From Ailurus styani (lineage: Eukaryota; Chordata; Mammalia; Carnivora; Ailuridae): a stretch of DNA of 64,000 bases. Positions 35,252 to 47,029 of this stretch are shown here, one piece after another. Position numbers and translations under genes: made by a program. Each line of letters opens with the position of its first letter. The stretch's first letter is position 1. The notes below the pieces were generated by a model. The model saw only the letters and a program-made list of their open reading frames with translations, was not told the DNA's origin and searched no databases. The stretch lies in the NCBI GenBank assembly GCA_002007465.1, contig LNAC01000003.1:9895515-9959514 (forward strand). Reading direction: 5' to 3'.

Positions 35252-35454
35252 GGGCGCCTGGGTGGCTTAGTGGGTGGCTTAGTGGGTTAAAGCCTCTGCC
35301 TTCGGCTCAGGTCATGATCTCAGGGTCCTGGGATCGAGGTCCGCATGGGGCTCTCTGCTCANGAGCCTGCTTCCTCCTCTCTCTCTGCCTGCCTCTCTGC
35401 CTACTTGTGATCTCTCTCCCTCTGTCAAATAAATAAACAAAATCTTAAAAAAAA
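35252..35454 (+). mobile_element. CAN-SINE with internal 12-bp duplication and an N
   Basis: The unit GGGTGGCTTAGT is tandemly repeated at 35260-35271 and 35272-35283, doubling the A-box region. At 35362 there is an N, and the usual AGCAGGGAGCC is shortened to A-N-GAGCC, so bases are missing or unresolved there. The target duplication is imperfect: AAAAACAACTT on the left against AAAACCCAACTT on the right. The right copy forms the start of the 94-bp duplication. Confidence 0.92.
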
Positions 35455-35642
35455 CCCAACTTATACATCATATTAATCCTTCAGTGTATGCTTTATATTC
35501 CATTTTATAATGGAGCTCTTTGGTAGAAATAAGTGAGATATTAGCCAACCCAACTTATACATCATATTAATCCTTCAGTGTATGCTTTATATTCCATTTT
35601 ATAATGGAGCTCTTTGGTAGAAATAAGTGAGATATTAGCCAA
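35455..35642. repeat. perfect 94-bp tandem duplication
   Basis: Copy 1 (35455-35548) and copy 2 (35549-35642) are identical base for base. Both begin CCCAACTTATACATCAT and end GATATTAGCCAA. Zero divergence means it arose very recently or is an assembly artefact. It starts exactly at the right edge of a SINE that contains an N. Confidence 0.95.
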
Positions 35643-35880
35643 TAATTGTATGCAGACACAACAAGAAAAATCATGTATACATTGACCAATGTTTATCTGA
35701 ATGGTTACATTTTGAATTCTGTCTGTATAAAATGCTAAATTAATAAGTCTATATTCTCACATAAAGAAAATATTTCCCTGGTATTATTATTCAGGAAAAT
35801 GCAAAGATTTAATGAGTAAATTCAGTACTGACAATTTATAGGTTTTGATATGTTGCCAGAATAAGTATAGAAATTCATTC
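35643..35880. other. AT-rich unique sequence
   Basis: Nothing assignable. Confidence 0.45.
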
Positions 35881-35886
35881 CTTCCT

Positions 35887-36162
35887 TCAATTTATGAAGA
35901 GTTCACCACATAGACCATTAGGATAGATCCTACATATGCTTTGTAGAATCCCTTTCATATCAGTGTCAAAATCTCTGTCATCAGAGAAGCCGTTATCAAA
36001 CTGGGCAAAGTCCAAGATTATGTTCTGGAGACAGGGGCACATCATGAAATCTCTAATGTAATAGTTGGCAGCTAATAAAGAATTTATTTTAGGGCAATTC
36101 AGAATGTAACTGAAGTGCCTTCCAGAATCCATAGGGGCCTGAGAATTGCTTCTGGCTAACAA
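35887..36162 (-). pseudogene. coding-like open frame, possible pseudogene or exon, unknown
   Basis: A 91-codon minus-strand frame in an AT-rich setting. Its translation is less biased than most openings here, with clusters such as CPCLQN and a run of acidic and aromatic residues (FDNGFSDDRDFDTD) followed by SICRIYPNGLCG. Read from an AG at about 36151 (CAATTCTCAG before GCCCC) it could be an exon, but the pyrimidine tract is weak. I cannot name a family. A decayed processed copy or chance are both possible. Confidence 0.25.
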
Positions 36163-36380
36163 ATATGGATTTTCATTTATCTAACAGAATGTCCCACTCC
36201 TGTTTAGGGACTGCATGGACCCGTTACAGAGACACATGCAGGGATTTAGGGCTGAGGTTGTTGGTTACCAAGTGTGATGAGTTGAACTTGACACACCGTT
36301 AGAGAACTTTGCTGATCATGCATTTCCTTTCAAGGCCCCCCAAAATGTTAGGTAATTTGTACATTCAAAATGGAACAATA

Positions 36381-36583
36381 GGGCGCCTGGGTGGCTCAGT
36401 GGGTTAAAGCCTCTGCTTTCGGCCCAGGTCATGATCTCAGGGTCCTGGGATCGAGGCCCGCATCGGGCTCCCTGCTCAATGGGGAGCCTGCTTCCCCCTC
36501 TCTCTCTCTGCCTGCCTCTCTGCCTCTTTGTGATCTCTCTCCCTCTGTGAAATAAATAAATAAAATCTTTAAAAAAAAAAAAT
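36381..36583 (+). mobile_element. CAN-SINE, full length
   Basis: Perfect 14-bp target duplication AAAATGGAACAATA at 36367-36380 and 36584-36597. Head variant has TTTCGGCCCAGG. Confidence 0.95.
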
Positions 36584-36948
36584 AAAATGGAACAATATGT
36601 ATTGTACTTTTAGCAAAATGTATGTACATCACAACTATACCCTCATACTGTGCTTACACATATGTAGGACACCTAAAATGTACGCCTTCATTCAAATATT
36701 TATTGGATGCTCCCAAGCAAAACTTATCATTTTAATGACGATAAGCTTCAAGATGTGTTTGGAAAAATAAATAGTAGAACACATGCATTATAAGTTATGT
36801 GACTTATTTTTTAAGGCTTTGAAAAGGGAAATAGAAAAGGGAAAGATTTTAAATAATAACTATAATAAGGAAGACAAGGAGATATAGAGCTAATCCTACA
36901 TATAGCTAAGTAGGTTTCTTTCCTTTTTTTTTTCTCTTTTTTTTTTAA

Positions 36949-37150
36949 GCACATACTCTGTCCTAGGCTCTGTGTTATATAATTTCTTTGAATTCTGTAA
37001 CTTAATGCCTATGTCGACCTTAACCAAAAGGTATCATTATTTTTATCATCCCCATTTGTTATCTGAGAGTAACAACTCAACTTGAGTTACCAAGTAATGT
37101 GTTTTTGAGCCAGGGACTCAACCCAGGCAAACAGTGCCATACACTTAGAG
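36949..37150 (-). repeat. MIR, minus
   Basis: GCACATACTCTGTCCTAGGC, TATCATCCCCATTTGTTATC, TGAGTTACCAAGTAATGTG and GGGACTCAACCCAGGC follow the reverse-complement MIR order. A T-rich stretch precedes it. Confidence 0.7.
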
Positions 37151-38550
37151 GACAGTCAAGTAACCAACCTGATTGTGATGGGTAGCATGTTGAGAATTAG
37201 TCAGAAATAACAGCAGAATCAGTTAAATATAGCTTTGACAGTCATGCAGAAGAATTTATAGAATTAGAAATAAGGGGGCATCGTAGAATTTGGTGAGACA
37301 AGTCATATGATGACTACAATAATATTTAGGGGAACAATATGCAATGCCAATTATGTCAGTGATTTTTGCACATACCTGTCAATGCCTCATTATATTTGCA
37401 CAATTTACATTTTGAAAGCTTAAAAACAAAAGCAGTGACACAGGGTCATGCACTAGAATAAAAGTTCAAGCTGTGTTGTTGGCCTTCTCTCACTGTGAAG
37501 AGTTTAATATATAATGTCACTGTTGGTAAAAAATTTTCACTGAAAACTATTTGCCTTATATAACATATGTTGTGCAGAGTATCTTCTTAAGTGGTTTGAC
37601 AGTTCAAAATACTTTGTATCAAAGTTATTAAGTAATTTTGCATTACCACTGTAATCAATTAGTCTGTGTGTATGTGTACATATATAAATTAGTATGTAAA
37701 TATATATGAGTATATCACCTATATAAATATAAATCTTTTATAATTGCTGCATTTAAATATGTGAGTATAAATTATGTGGTTATGTCATTTATCAGTTACA
37801 AGTTGTACAGTTTTATAGAAGTTTCATAGAGATACATACATGTAGCTTGAAGTCTCAATAGACATATTCTAAAAAAGAGTTCTTCATATCATAATTAAAC
37901 TACTGGATAATCTTTAAGATTTACTGTTATAATTTTAAGTGTCTTCTGTATATATGAGAGTATTCTTTTATTCATGGATGGATACACTAGCTAAGTAATT
38001 TGAGAGTGGTAACATATTTTTCCAAAGCAAAACTAACTTTTAAAAACACAACATGAAGTTCCTGGAAATCCGTTTGACTTACAACTGTCGTCTCCTTTCA
38101 GTTAGATCTGACTGAATTATTAAGAACTAAATGATCAATAGATGTATTGAAAAGATGCATTCGTATGTATTTTATTGCAGCCTAAATTCTTATAATTTAG
38201 ATTCCAAAAATCTTGGCTTTGGTATCCTGCAGATATCTTTACAGGCAATTAAAGCAGTACTATGATGTGGTAGCTCACATTTGCTAAACTTATTTGAGAT
38301 TGTCATCAAAAAACAAGACCTCAAATGTCTGCTCACATCTCTGTCATTTATTAGCTGTACACTCTGGTGGGGGGTTGAATTGTTTAATTCTCAGTATTCT
38401 CACAGTGTTATTTTGTGTGGAACTAATAAGACAGCATATGTAAAGTAACTAGCAGTAGTTTTTCAATAGACATTTTCTTCAGAAAAAATAAATATAAACT
38501 CGAATCTTCTATTTATTACTATTAGCACACACAGAAAAAAGCAAAGGCTA
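37151..38550. other. AT-rich sequence, no gene seen
   Basis: Contains a TG/TA-alternating tract near 37665-37735. A weak MIR-like stretch (TCATTTATTAGCTGTACACT and following) lies near 38340-38460. Confidence 0.45.
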
Positions 38551-38554
38551 ATTG

Positions 38555-38650
38555 CTAACATTTACTGAGCACTGCTTGTATGCCAGCATGTGTAAATGCT
38601 TTCCATGCATAATCTTTTTTAATCCTATGTCTATATATTAGGCCTTACTT
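38555..38650 (-). repeat. MIR fragment, minus
   Basis: AACATTTACTGAGCACTGCT, TGTATGCCAGCATGTGTAAA and GCTTTCCATGCATAATCTTT match the reverse-complement end of MIR. Confidence 0.65.
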
Positions 38651-40437
38651 TTTCTCTTACATTGTGACTCAAATAGCCAAATCTGTTTTTCCATCCTCAT
38701 TTGAATTCATCAATCTGTATTTTAGGCTCATTAAAGATGTAAAAATGTTAGACATATATATATATTTTTAATTTAGCCAAATAAAATGCAGTCATTTTTC
38801 AATATGTCAATAAATCAAACAATAATATCACATCTGGTTTAAGAAAAAATAAGTGTACCCATGATTAAGAGGGCACACGCGAAATAGTGATAGTGTAGAA
38901 AAAAACAAAAACAACTATATTTTTAGGAAATACAACAAGATATGCTTAGGTGGCATGGATTATCATTCCCATATAGTATATATAAAATTGGAGTATTTAC
39001 AAGGGCAGAATTGGAATTGAATGAGCCAGGTCCAAAACCAGATGGCAAGAAAAAGTTTCAAGCTGTTCCATTTGGAAATTGATTTTTAGATTTCCACGTG
39101 GCGCATTACATTATAAGTTCAAATTAATTTTAAACTCTTAATTTTTCATATATATCTTCATGACTCCCTGTACATGCTTTTTTATCTGTCTTGTTGCCAG
39201 TGAATCTAAAATGGGCACCAAACAGCTTTTCACTCTACATTAAATGCACACAGAATAGCACTTAACTGTGTGCATTTTGAACTCTTCTCAATAAAAGTTT
39301 TAAGAGACAAGAAGCTTTTTCTACTTTAGGATCACTATTAGTCTGAATAATACATAAACATTGAGAAACAGTAGAAGTTCTACTGAGGATTGCAGCTTAG
39401 CTTCAATAAAATTATCTGTCATTATCTCAATTGATAAGATTGGTGTAGCATTGAACCTCATATCATACTAAATGTTCAATGTCAGTGTCTTATGTTTTTC
39501 CCTCCAACCAGAACCCAATTTAAAGGAAGAAATGGAAGAAATATAGGTACTCATAAAAGTACTTTGAGGTGTCAAGAATTAAACACTAAGAGAGAAAAAA
39601 GGTCACTTCCCTAGCCTCAAGAACCACAAGGGATGAATAAAATGCTATTGAGACATGACACATGATGCTCTTCTTGAACCGAAGCTATGTGTTCTTTTTC
39701 TGGCAGTACTCAGTTAATGGGGTTGCTTATATATACCTTAAATAGACAATAAGATACACTATTTTAAAATATTGTACAACTACTCATTTAGGATACTTTC
39801 TAAATGTCACTGTAAGTGGATATGTTTGAGAAGTTGAAAGGGCAGAAAAATGGACAGGAATTTTCTCTCTCACTTAACCAGTTGACAATTGCTTTAATCC
39901 TTTAAATTGCCTAATAGCATGTTTGTTGTGGGTTGATTATGTGAGGTAGAAGGCTTTAAGTAATTTGCATGGTTTATAGATTTAAAATAATGCCTACACA
40001 TCTAGGTGAATCTGGACATTTTAAGAAGTACATGAAAGTAGGGGGCTCTGATAAATGGGTAATATAAAATTGGTTTGATTTCAAATAAGACCTTTTTCCC
40101 CCAAAAAAGGGTTTTCTTCCCTCATCTATTTGAGGAAGGGGAGAAACATTTGAAAATGTCTTTTTTTCTGTTATCTGCTATGATCTGAGAATGTGGATTT
40201 CTAATGAATGAAGTTTTAGCATTAATAGAAATATTAAAAGCAGATCAATCATTCTCAATATGAACACCTATTAGATAATTTCAAATACTCCTAAATGTTA
40301 CATTTTATTTAACACAATACTGCAAATTCTCATATATTTTCATATTTCAAGGTATGACAGTGGCTCTGGGTCTTCATTATGAATGTCAACAATTATGGTA
40401 TTAAAGCAAAAAGAGCCAATTAGCAGAAGTTCACAGT
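38651..40437. other. AT-rich sequence, no gene seen
   Basis: No repeat consensus or exon recognised in 1.8 kb. Confidence 0.45.
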
Positions 40438-40448
40438 CACTGTATTTT

Positions 40449-40646
40449 TTAATTAATTAATTAATTATTTTTAAAAGATTTTATTTATTTATTTGCCAGA
40501 GAGAGAGAGCACAAGCAGGCAGAGGCAGAGGGAGAAGCAGGCTCCCCACCGAGCAAGGAGCCTGATACAGGACTCGATCCCAGGACCCTGGAATCATGAC
40601 CTGAGCTGAAGGCAGAGGCTTAACCCACTGAGCAACCCAGGCTTCC
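40449..40646 (-). mobile_element. CAN-SINE, minus, with AATT tail repeat
   Basis: The complement of the SINE tail has become (AATT)n at 40451-40466 before AAAAGATTTTATTTATTTAT. Target duplication CACTGTATTTT is at 40438-40448 and 40647-40657. Confidence 0.93.
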
Positions 40647-40819
40647 CACTGTATTTTAGATTAAACTGAATTTACTGCTTTCTAGATGTGCATATCTAGA
40701 TGTGGAAATAATTAAGGTAATAAAATCCTGACTGTGGTAAGAAGGAAGTCTGATTATGCCATTCTTTCCCAACATGCCCCTTAGCTTGAATTAACAAGTA
40801 ATTGAAAAACTAACTTCCA

Positions 40820-41034
40820 GGGCCCCTGGGTGGCTCAGTGGGTTAAAGCCTCTGCTTTCGGCTCAGGTCAGGATCTCAGGGTCCTGGGATCAAGGCCCAC
40901 ATCTAGCTCTCTACTCAGCAGAGAGCCTGTTTCCTCCTTTCTCTCTGCCTGCCTCTCTGCCTACTTGTGATCTCTCTCTCTCTCTCTCTGACAAATAAAT
41001 AAATAAATAAAATCTTTAAAAAAAAAAAGAAAAA
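40820..41034 (+). mobile_element. CAN-SINE, full length
   Basis: Perfect 16-bp target duplication GAAAAACTAACTTCCA at 40804-40819 and 41035-41050. The CT dinucleotide run near the tail is expanded. Confidence 0.95.
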
Positions 41035-41233
41035 GAAAAACTAACTTCCAAATGTGTGGGAGTTTCAGATATCATCCTATGGTCGGAAATGGAGGTTAGC
41101 AGTAGCCTGGATTATATATATCCTTGTGTACACTTTAGCCAGTCTATAGATCAAAGAAATTCATGTTAAATAAGTTTCTTGCCTGCTTTTCCATGATGTA
41201 TAAAAATCATCATTATAAAAAACAAAGAAACAC

Positions 41234-41420
41234 AGGGGCACCGAGGTGGCTCAGTCAGTTGGGCATCTACTTTTGGCTCAGGTCATGATCACAGGGTTCT
41301 TGAATCTAGCCCTGCATGGGGCTCCCAGATCATCAGGGAGGCTGCTTCTCCCTTTCCCTCTGCCTCTCCCCCTGGCTCATGTTCTCTCTCCCTCAAACAA
41401 ATAAATAAAATCTTAAAAAA
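41234..41420 (+). mobile_element. CAN-SINE, older diverged copy
   Basis: Head GGGGCACCGAGGTGGCTCAG, then TCAGTTGGGCATCTACTTTT, is the older subfamily form. The tail reads CAAACAAATAAATAAAATCT. Target duplication is only weakly visible (AAAGAAACACA against AAAGAACATACA). Confidence 0.88.
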
Positions 41421-42000
41421 AGAACATACACACACACAAAACTTAAGAATAATCATTGTTTTGATATTATTAATGATGAAGTTTTCTATGGGTTAATTTA
41501 ATTAAAACATTTGGGAAGGTGTTGAAAAGGAAGCACAACTGTTCCTTGATCAAAAAGGAGTGGCATTAGCTTAAATAACTACAATGACAAAAGCTGTGTG
41601 GATTTAAGTTATGATTGATTGGAGTTTTATTGAAGATTCAATTATTTTAAGAGTATTCTGAGAGCCTAAAAGTATTGTAGGAAATGTAATTCTAACTAGT
41701 TGAGAAATAAACCTTCTGTCTTTAAAAATAATTTCTGGAACATTAGATAACTAAGAACAAAGCATATGTTGGATAACATGAAAAAACATCTTGGTGCTTA
41801 ACTTTTTAATATTGTATTCTGCATTTTCTGGACATAGCCAGTCTTGGAAAATAGGAGTTGTTTAGGAGTTTTAGTAATTATCATAGTATGTTAGTGCAGG
41901 TTAGATCCTAAGTAAGCTGAAGGCTTAGTTCAGTTTTTCATTTAAACAATAGCATATGGTCAATGTAGAGACACTGGAAGATGGGAGAAAGCCTTTATTT
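41421..42000. other. AT-rich sequence
   Basis: Nothing assignable. Confidence 0.45.
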
Positions 42001-42007
42001 TTTATTT

Positions 42008-42206
42008 TATAAAGATTTTACTTATTTATTTGACACAGAGAGAGAGAGAGAGATCAGATCACAAGTAGGCAGAGAGGCAGGCAGAGGGAGAGACAGGAGC
42101 AGACTTCCCACTGAGCAGGGACCCTGATGTGGGACTCCATACCAGGACCCTGAGATCATGACCTGAGCCAAAGGCAGACGCTTAACTGAGTCACCTAGGC
42201 ATCCAG
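42008..42206 (-). mobile_element. CAN-SINE, minus, partly decayed
   Basis: The plus strand shows AAAGATTTTACTTATTTATT, then a GAGA run. The final part (CTTAACTGAGTCACCTAGGC) lacks several bases of the usual CCCACTGAGCCACCC stretch, so the tRNA-like head is damaged. No clear target duplication. Confidence 0.88.
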
Positions 42207-43855
42207 GGGAAAACTTTAAAAAGAACTCAAAATTACTACAGTAGTTTTCTTGGTGTTCATGTGCATGTATATAATATACACATGCATATACATATTACTA
42301 TACATGTGTATTACATCACACATATATATTTCCAGTGCAGAACATGAATTATCTTACATATATACTTGTAAAGTTATTTTACTTTAGATTATATATAATT
42401 TTACATTATTTTTCTGCTATAAGCATCTTTAAGCATAAATCTGATCATTCCCTAGAATTATTGTCTCAGGAGATATGATCATTTTAAGGCTCTTGATTCA
42501 TAATGCCAAATAGAATTACAAAAAAAAGTTTCAATTTACAAGCTGACCTAAACTGCATTTGAATACCCGATTGAGTGTTCTTTTAATAGTATTGAAAATT
42601 ATCACTTTTTTCAATTTGATATAGAAATTCCCTTATTCCCTTATTTTAATTTAAATTTAGTATATTAGTAGTATACCTGAATTTTATATATATATGTATT
42701 TGTTCATTAGCTATGTATATCTTGTATTTTATGAATTTCCTTCCAATTGAATATTTGAAGCACATGTTTTTATCAATTTTCTTTTCCACTTAACTACATG
42801 AAAAAATATGCTTTCATATTTAAGAATGATGATTAGCAGTGTCATATTCAATATCATAAAAAGCAGAAATTTATTAAAAATTCTTCTTTGATTCTAGTGA
42901 CCCACGTTTAATAAGAATCTTTCAAATATTCAAATTAGATGATGATGATCAGAGCCCAATGTAATAAAATCTAGCCCGTATGAATATAAACAGTTTAGAT
43001 GAATTCTCAATGACGTAAACATTGGAATCATTTCATGTGGAAAAAAAAATCCTAATTTAAGCCAACAGTTGTGATGTGAATTTTTGGAAAAAGTAGGTAA
43101 ATCTACATTTTGGCTACATTCACATACTATGCAAATTTTAGGAAGGAAGTAGTCTGGTCATGCATTTTGAAACAGTTCCATAGAGAATATGTAGACAGTG
43201 GTGAATAGGATGTTGTGAAATTTGGAACACTTTTCTTATGAGGAATGTTAAAGAAAAAGGTAGAGACTCATTAGTCCCAAAGAAGAGGAATAAGATAACG
43301 TTGTTCATAGTCATGTAGAAAAATGCAAAATGATGGTTTGATACTTCAAGGAGAAAAGGAAGAGTTTCCCTCCTTGATGCTTAAATGTATGTTCCAAAAA
43401 GGGAGGGAAAAAAACGAATGGAAGAATAAAGAAAGGAAAATAAAACTCGGCTAAATTAATTGATGCTTTACAAAACCCTAGATTTCAAATCAATGTAAAA
43501 ATTAATGCCCTAGTGACTGGAATCATCTGAAAATGATATGTCTGTCTTGTGGACATTGATATACGTTGTCACTAGAAGTCTGAGGAGAGCATGCAGGGAC
43601 AGCTGCTATGAGAAGTTATCTCTATGTTCCCACCGAACTCTCAGACTATGTGGTTGTATAAAATTAAAATAAAGCAGAATCTTGTAAAGTATGTCATTTG
43701 AAGACATTCCCAGAAACAATAACTGCAGTAATGGGAAAATTTGATAACAAATGAGCATGATATAGTTTTCAAAATTCTCTTTTGTGATTTTTATTCTTTA
43801 TATGTTAACCTCTTAGCATAAAGTCTATCATTTTATTTTTATAAAACATGTCATT
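42207..43855. other. AT-rich sequence with TA/TG tracts
   Basis: Alternating purine-pyrimidine stretches around 42255-42335 (ATGTGCATGTATATAATATA and neighbours). No gene recognised. Confidence 0.45.
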
Positions 43856-43861
43856 AACTGC

Positions 43862-43915
43862 CATAGAAGATCCCCCACCTCATAGAGGATCCCCAACCTC
43901 ACAGAGGATGGCAAC
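43862..43915. repeat. short 19-bp minisatellite, about 2.8 copies
   Basis: CATAGAAGATCCCCCACCT (43862-43880), CATAGAGGATCCCCAACCT (43881-43899) and CACAGAGGATGGCAAC (from 43900) are successive diverged copies of one unit. Confidence 0.75.
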
Positions 43916-44360
43916 GAGTAACAATATTCCAGGAAATGACTAAGTAAGAGAGCCTTTTGGCTTGCCAAAATTCCATGGCTCCCAAAAGTAGAAAAGACTC
44001 AATGAATCAGAGCAAGCCTGTTAACAAACTGCACCCTCAGTAAACAGCATGACCATGGGTATGATATCTCCATCACCCTTGTCCCCAAGTCCTACAGGGT
44101 GTCCGAATGGGCCAGATGGTGCTGTACTAAAGGAACCCAGGACCTGGGACTTACCATCTTTTATAGCAAACAGCAAAGATGCCATTCCCCCTCCACTGGG
44201 GAATAAGTACTTGTAAGATTGTTGTCTTGACCTGCTTAGTTGCCTATGTAACCTACTGCAGAACAGCTCAGAATTAGAGGGTGGTTATGCTCTGTGGTTT
44301 GGTAAACTCAGCAAGGACTTGCAAGAAATGAGGTTCATGTTAGACTGTTGTCTAAAACTT
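43862..44360 (-). repeat. GC-richer block, possible LTR, minus
   Basis: The block differs in composition from its AT-rich flanks. On the minus strand it has a TATA-like GCTATAAAAGATGG at about 44155-44170. No polyadenylation signal was placed, no family is recognised and there is no usable open frame. An old LTR is my best guess. Confidence 0.3.
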
Positions 44361-44729
44361 AATAGAAATTTCGGATCCAATTTTAAAAGTAGTTTCCTCA
44401 GGTTAAACACTGCAAATTGGGAGAGGAAAAAAAACAGCAAACTCATTCTGGAGCCCCTTTTCCCAATCCTGTTCTAAATCCCTTTAATTTGCTTTCTCAG
44501 GAGAGTGCTGTATTTCTTTTAGACCTCTTGTAATTTAGTCTTCCTTGCAACCACACACAAGCATTTTCAAAGGTCTAACTAGCAAGAGAATCTGGCTTTC
44601 CAGAATCTAATTTATCAGGCAAAATATATAATATACCTCCAAAACATATATCTGAATATTAGAGTAGGAAACACAGTACTTTCAAATCAACATTAGTATC
44701 AACATTTTCTTATATCTATGTAGGGTTTG

Positions 44730-44930
44730 TTTTTTTTTTAAGATTTTTTATTTATTTATTTGACAGAGGGAGAGGGATCACAAGTAGGCTGAGAGACAGG
44801 CAGAGAGAGAGGAGGAGGCAGGCTCCCTGCTGAGCAGAGAGCCAGATACGGGACTCGATCCCGGGACCCTGAGATCATGACCTGAGCCGAAGGCAGAGGC
44901 TTTAACCCACTGAGCCACCCAGGCACCCCT
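44730..44930 (-). mobile_element. CAN-SINE, full length, minus
   Basis: T-run and AGATTTTTTATTTATTTATT at the left, GAGCCACCCAGGCACCCC at the right. A short duplication TATGTAGG occurs at 44717-44724 and 44932-44939. Confidence 0.94.
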
Positions 44931-44944
44931 TTATGTAGGTTTTT

Positions 44945-46605
44945 AAAAAGCCCTTTTAAGGCCTTTAAAGATGATTATGAAACCGAATAGCACATATAAG
45001 AATTTATGATTCAAGTGAAGGGGCACAATAGAGTGGAAATGAGGTAGGTTGTCTGTACCTTCACGAACCTTACAGTCTAAGGAAGAACACAAAGTAAAGC
45101 AGAACTACGCATATTCACAGGAAATAGAAATAAGCTCAATTAACTGCAGAGATAAACAAAGATCATAACAAGTGTGACAGAAGGAACAAAGGGGATTCTT
45201 TAATATCAGAAGGCTAAGCTTATGATTTTTTGAAAAAAGTATTTTTTTGTAGCACAAAGAAGCATTTCTTGATAGTGTAATTATCATGCCTGCATGAGCA
45301 TATGAGCATTTCACTATGCTATTTTTATTTTTGCTCTTCTTGCAATGTCATTTGGGAATGTCTTAATACTTAGTTTTATAACAGAAATGTAAGTGGAAAT
45401 GACATTTTTCTTCCATTTTGCTTAAATAAAAATATATTTTAAAATATAGCAGTGTTGACTATTTTAGAGTTTCAGAATTTAAATACAATCTTCTTTCGTA
45501 TAACATTTGGTAAAAAAATAAAATAAAAGGCCATGATTACAAGTAATTTCTATAAAGAAGTGAAGGTCTGAATTTCAATGGCCCATCCTCATAGAAATTC
45601 TGTTTTGGACGACTAGATCCCATCGATTCATTTTGGTATTACATATAAATGAAAATACCAAATGTCTTTTGCTTTGTCAGTGAGAAAGTAGTTTGGGCTT
45701 AACAAATGGTCCAGTGATGTCTATTTGGAAGCTTCATGACATATTAAAGCAGTTGATGAGGTACAATTTGTTGTGGGGTCGCATCTGATTGATGGTTTAC
45801 TATCTACCAAGGCCTCATCTGCTATGATATTCCCATAATAAATGTTCATCGCTAGACAGTGCTAAATGTGCTCTATCTAAATCATTCGTTACTTATAACA
45901 AGTTTTAGTATATATGAATCAAATGTTGTTTATAGTTGCCTTCAATAGGATTTATCATTTTGAAGCTTTTCTACCACTTCAAATGGAATAACTATGATAG
46001 AGATTTTTGAATAAATGTTTTGAGCCCATGGGTGGTAATGTACCAGGAATTCAGTGAAAAGATAAATATGAAGCAAGTTATCTTGAAGAATAAAGGTAAA
46101 ATGTGGTTTTGTAACTTATTTTTTCTGTTTCTAAATATAGAAATTTATTTTTATGGCATTGGTTCTTTGGAAAAATAATTAGAATAAAGGACAATTTAAA
46201 ATATTTATCTTTTATGAAAAACATATAGGGAACTTTGTTTCCAGATTCTAGGAATAACTCATTAACAGCTTTGACTCTGAAACTGTCTTTCAGCCAGAAG
46301 CTGCTGCTGCTGCTTCTTTTTTTTTCCTTTTTTTTAAATATCTAGCCTCCTTTCCCTCCTACATGGTCCAGCCTTGATCCCCTATCATTTTATTTCCTGA
46401 GGTCTTCCACCCCATGTGGCTCTTACTTCTTTTGAGGCTCAAGATTCCTTGCTGCTCATTTTTAACCTCAAGATTTGATATTTTCAGTCCACGATCGATA
46501 TTTATTGAAATCCCAACATCTCTGCATCAACCACCCTACATCAAAGTCTCTTCTGTAATCCCACATTTAGAGAAACTAACAGCCAATATTTTTATTCTAC
46601 TTAAA
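44945..46605. other. AT-rich sequence, no gene seen
   Basis: Has a small (GCT) run followed by a T-run near 46302-46336. No repeat family or exon recognised. Confidence 0.45.
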
Positions 46606-46622
46606 TAATGTTTAGTTTATTT

Positions 46623-46816
46623 ATTTATTTATTTTTTAACATTTTATTTATTTATTTGACAGAGAGAGATTACAAGTAGGGAGAGAGGCAGGCAGAGAGG
46701 AGGAAGCAGGCTCCCCGCTGAGCAGAGAGCCCGATGCGGGCCTCGATCCCAGGACCCTGAGATCATGACCTGAGCCGAAAGCAGAGGCTTTAACCCACTG
46801 AGCCACCCAGGCGCCC
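46623..46816 (-). mobile_element. CAN-SINE, full length, minus
   Basis: Perfect 14-bp target duplication TGTTTAGTTTATTT at 46609-46622 and 46817-46830. Near-consensus interior, so probably young. Confidence 0.95.
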
Positions 46817-47029
46817 TGTTTAGTTTATTTAAACTAATAGAATATTTATTGTCATTTATACATTACCTGGATCAAGAAAAAAATTAGAGTATCTTATTAA
46901 CTACAAAAATAAAAATAGGAAACAGATTTACATTTTGATTATTAACTTCTAATGTGAATGGCAAAACTGGAAGTCATCTTTGTGTTTTGTAGGGAAGGAA
47001 AAATAATTTTCCCTTTACTCATCTAGGTT

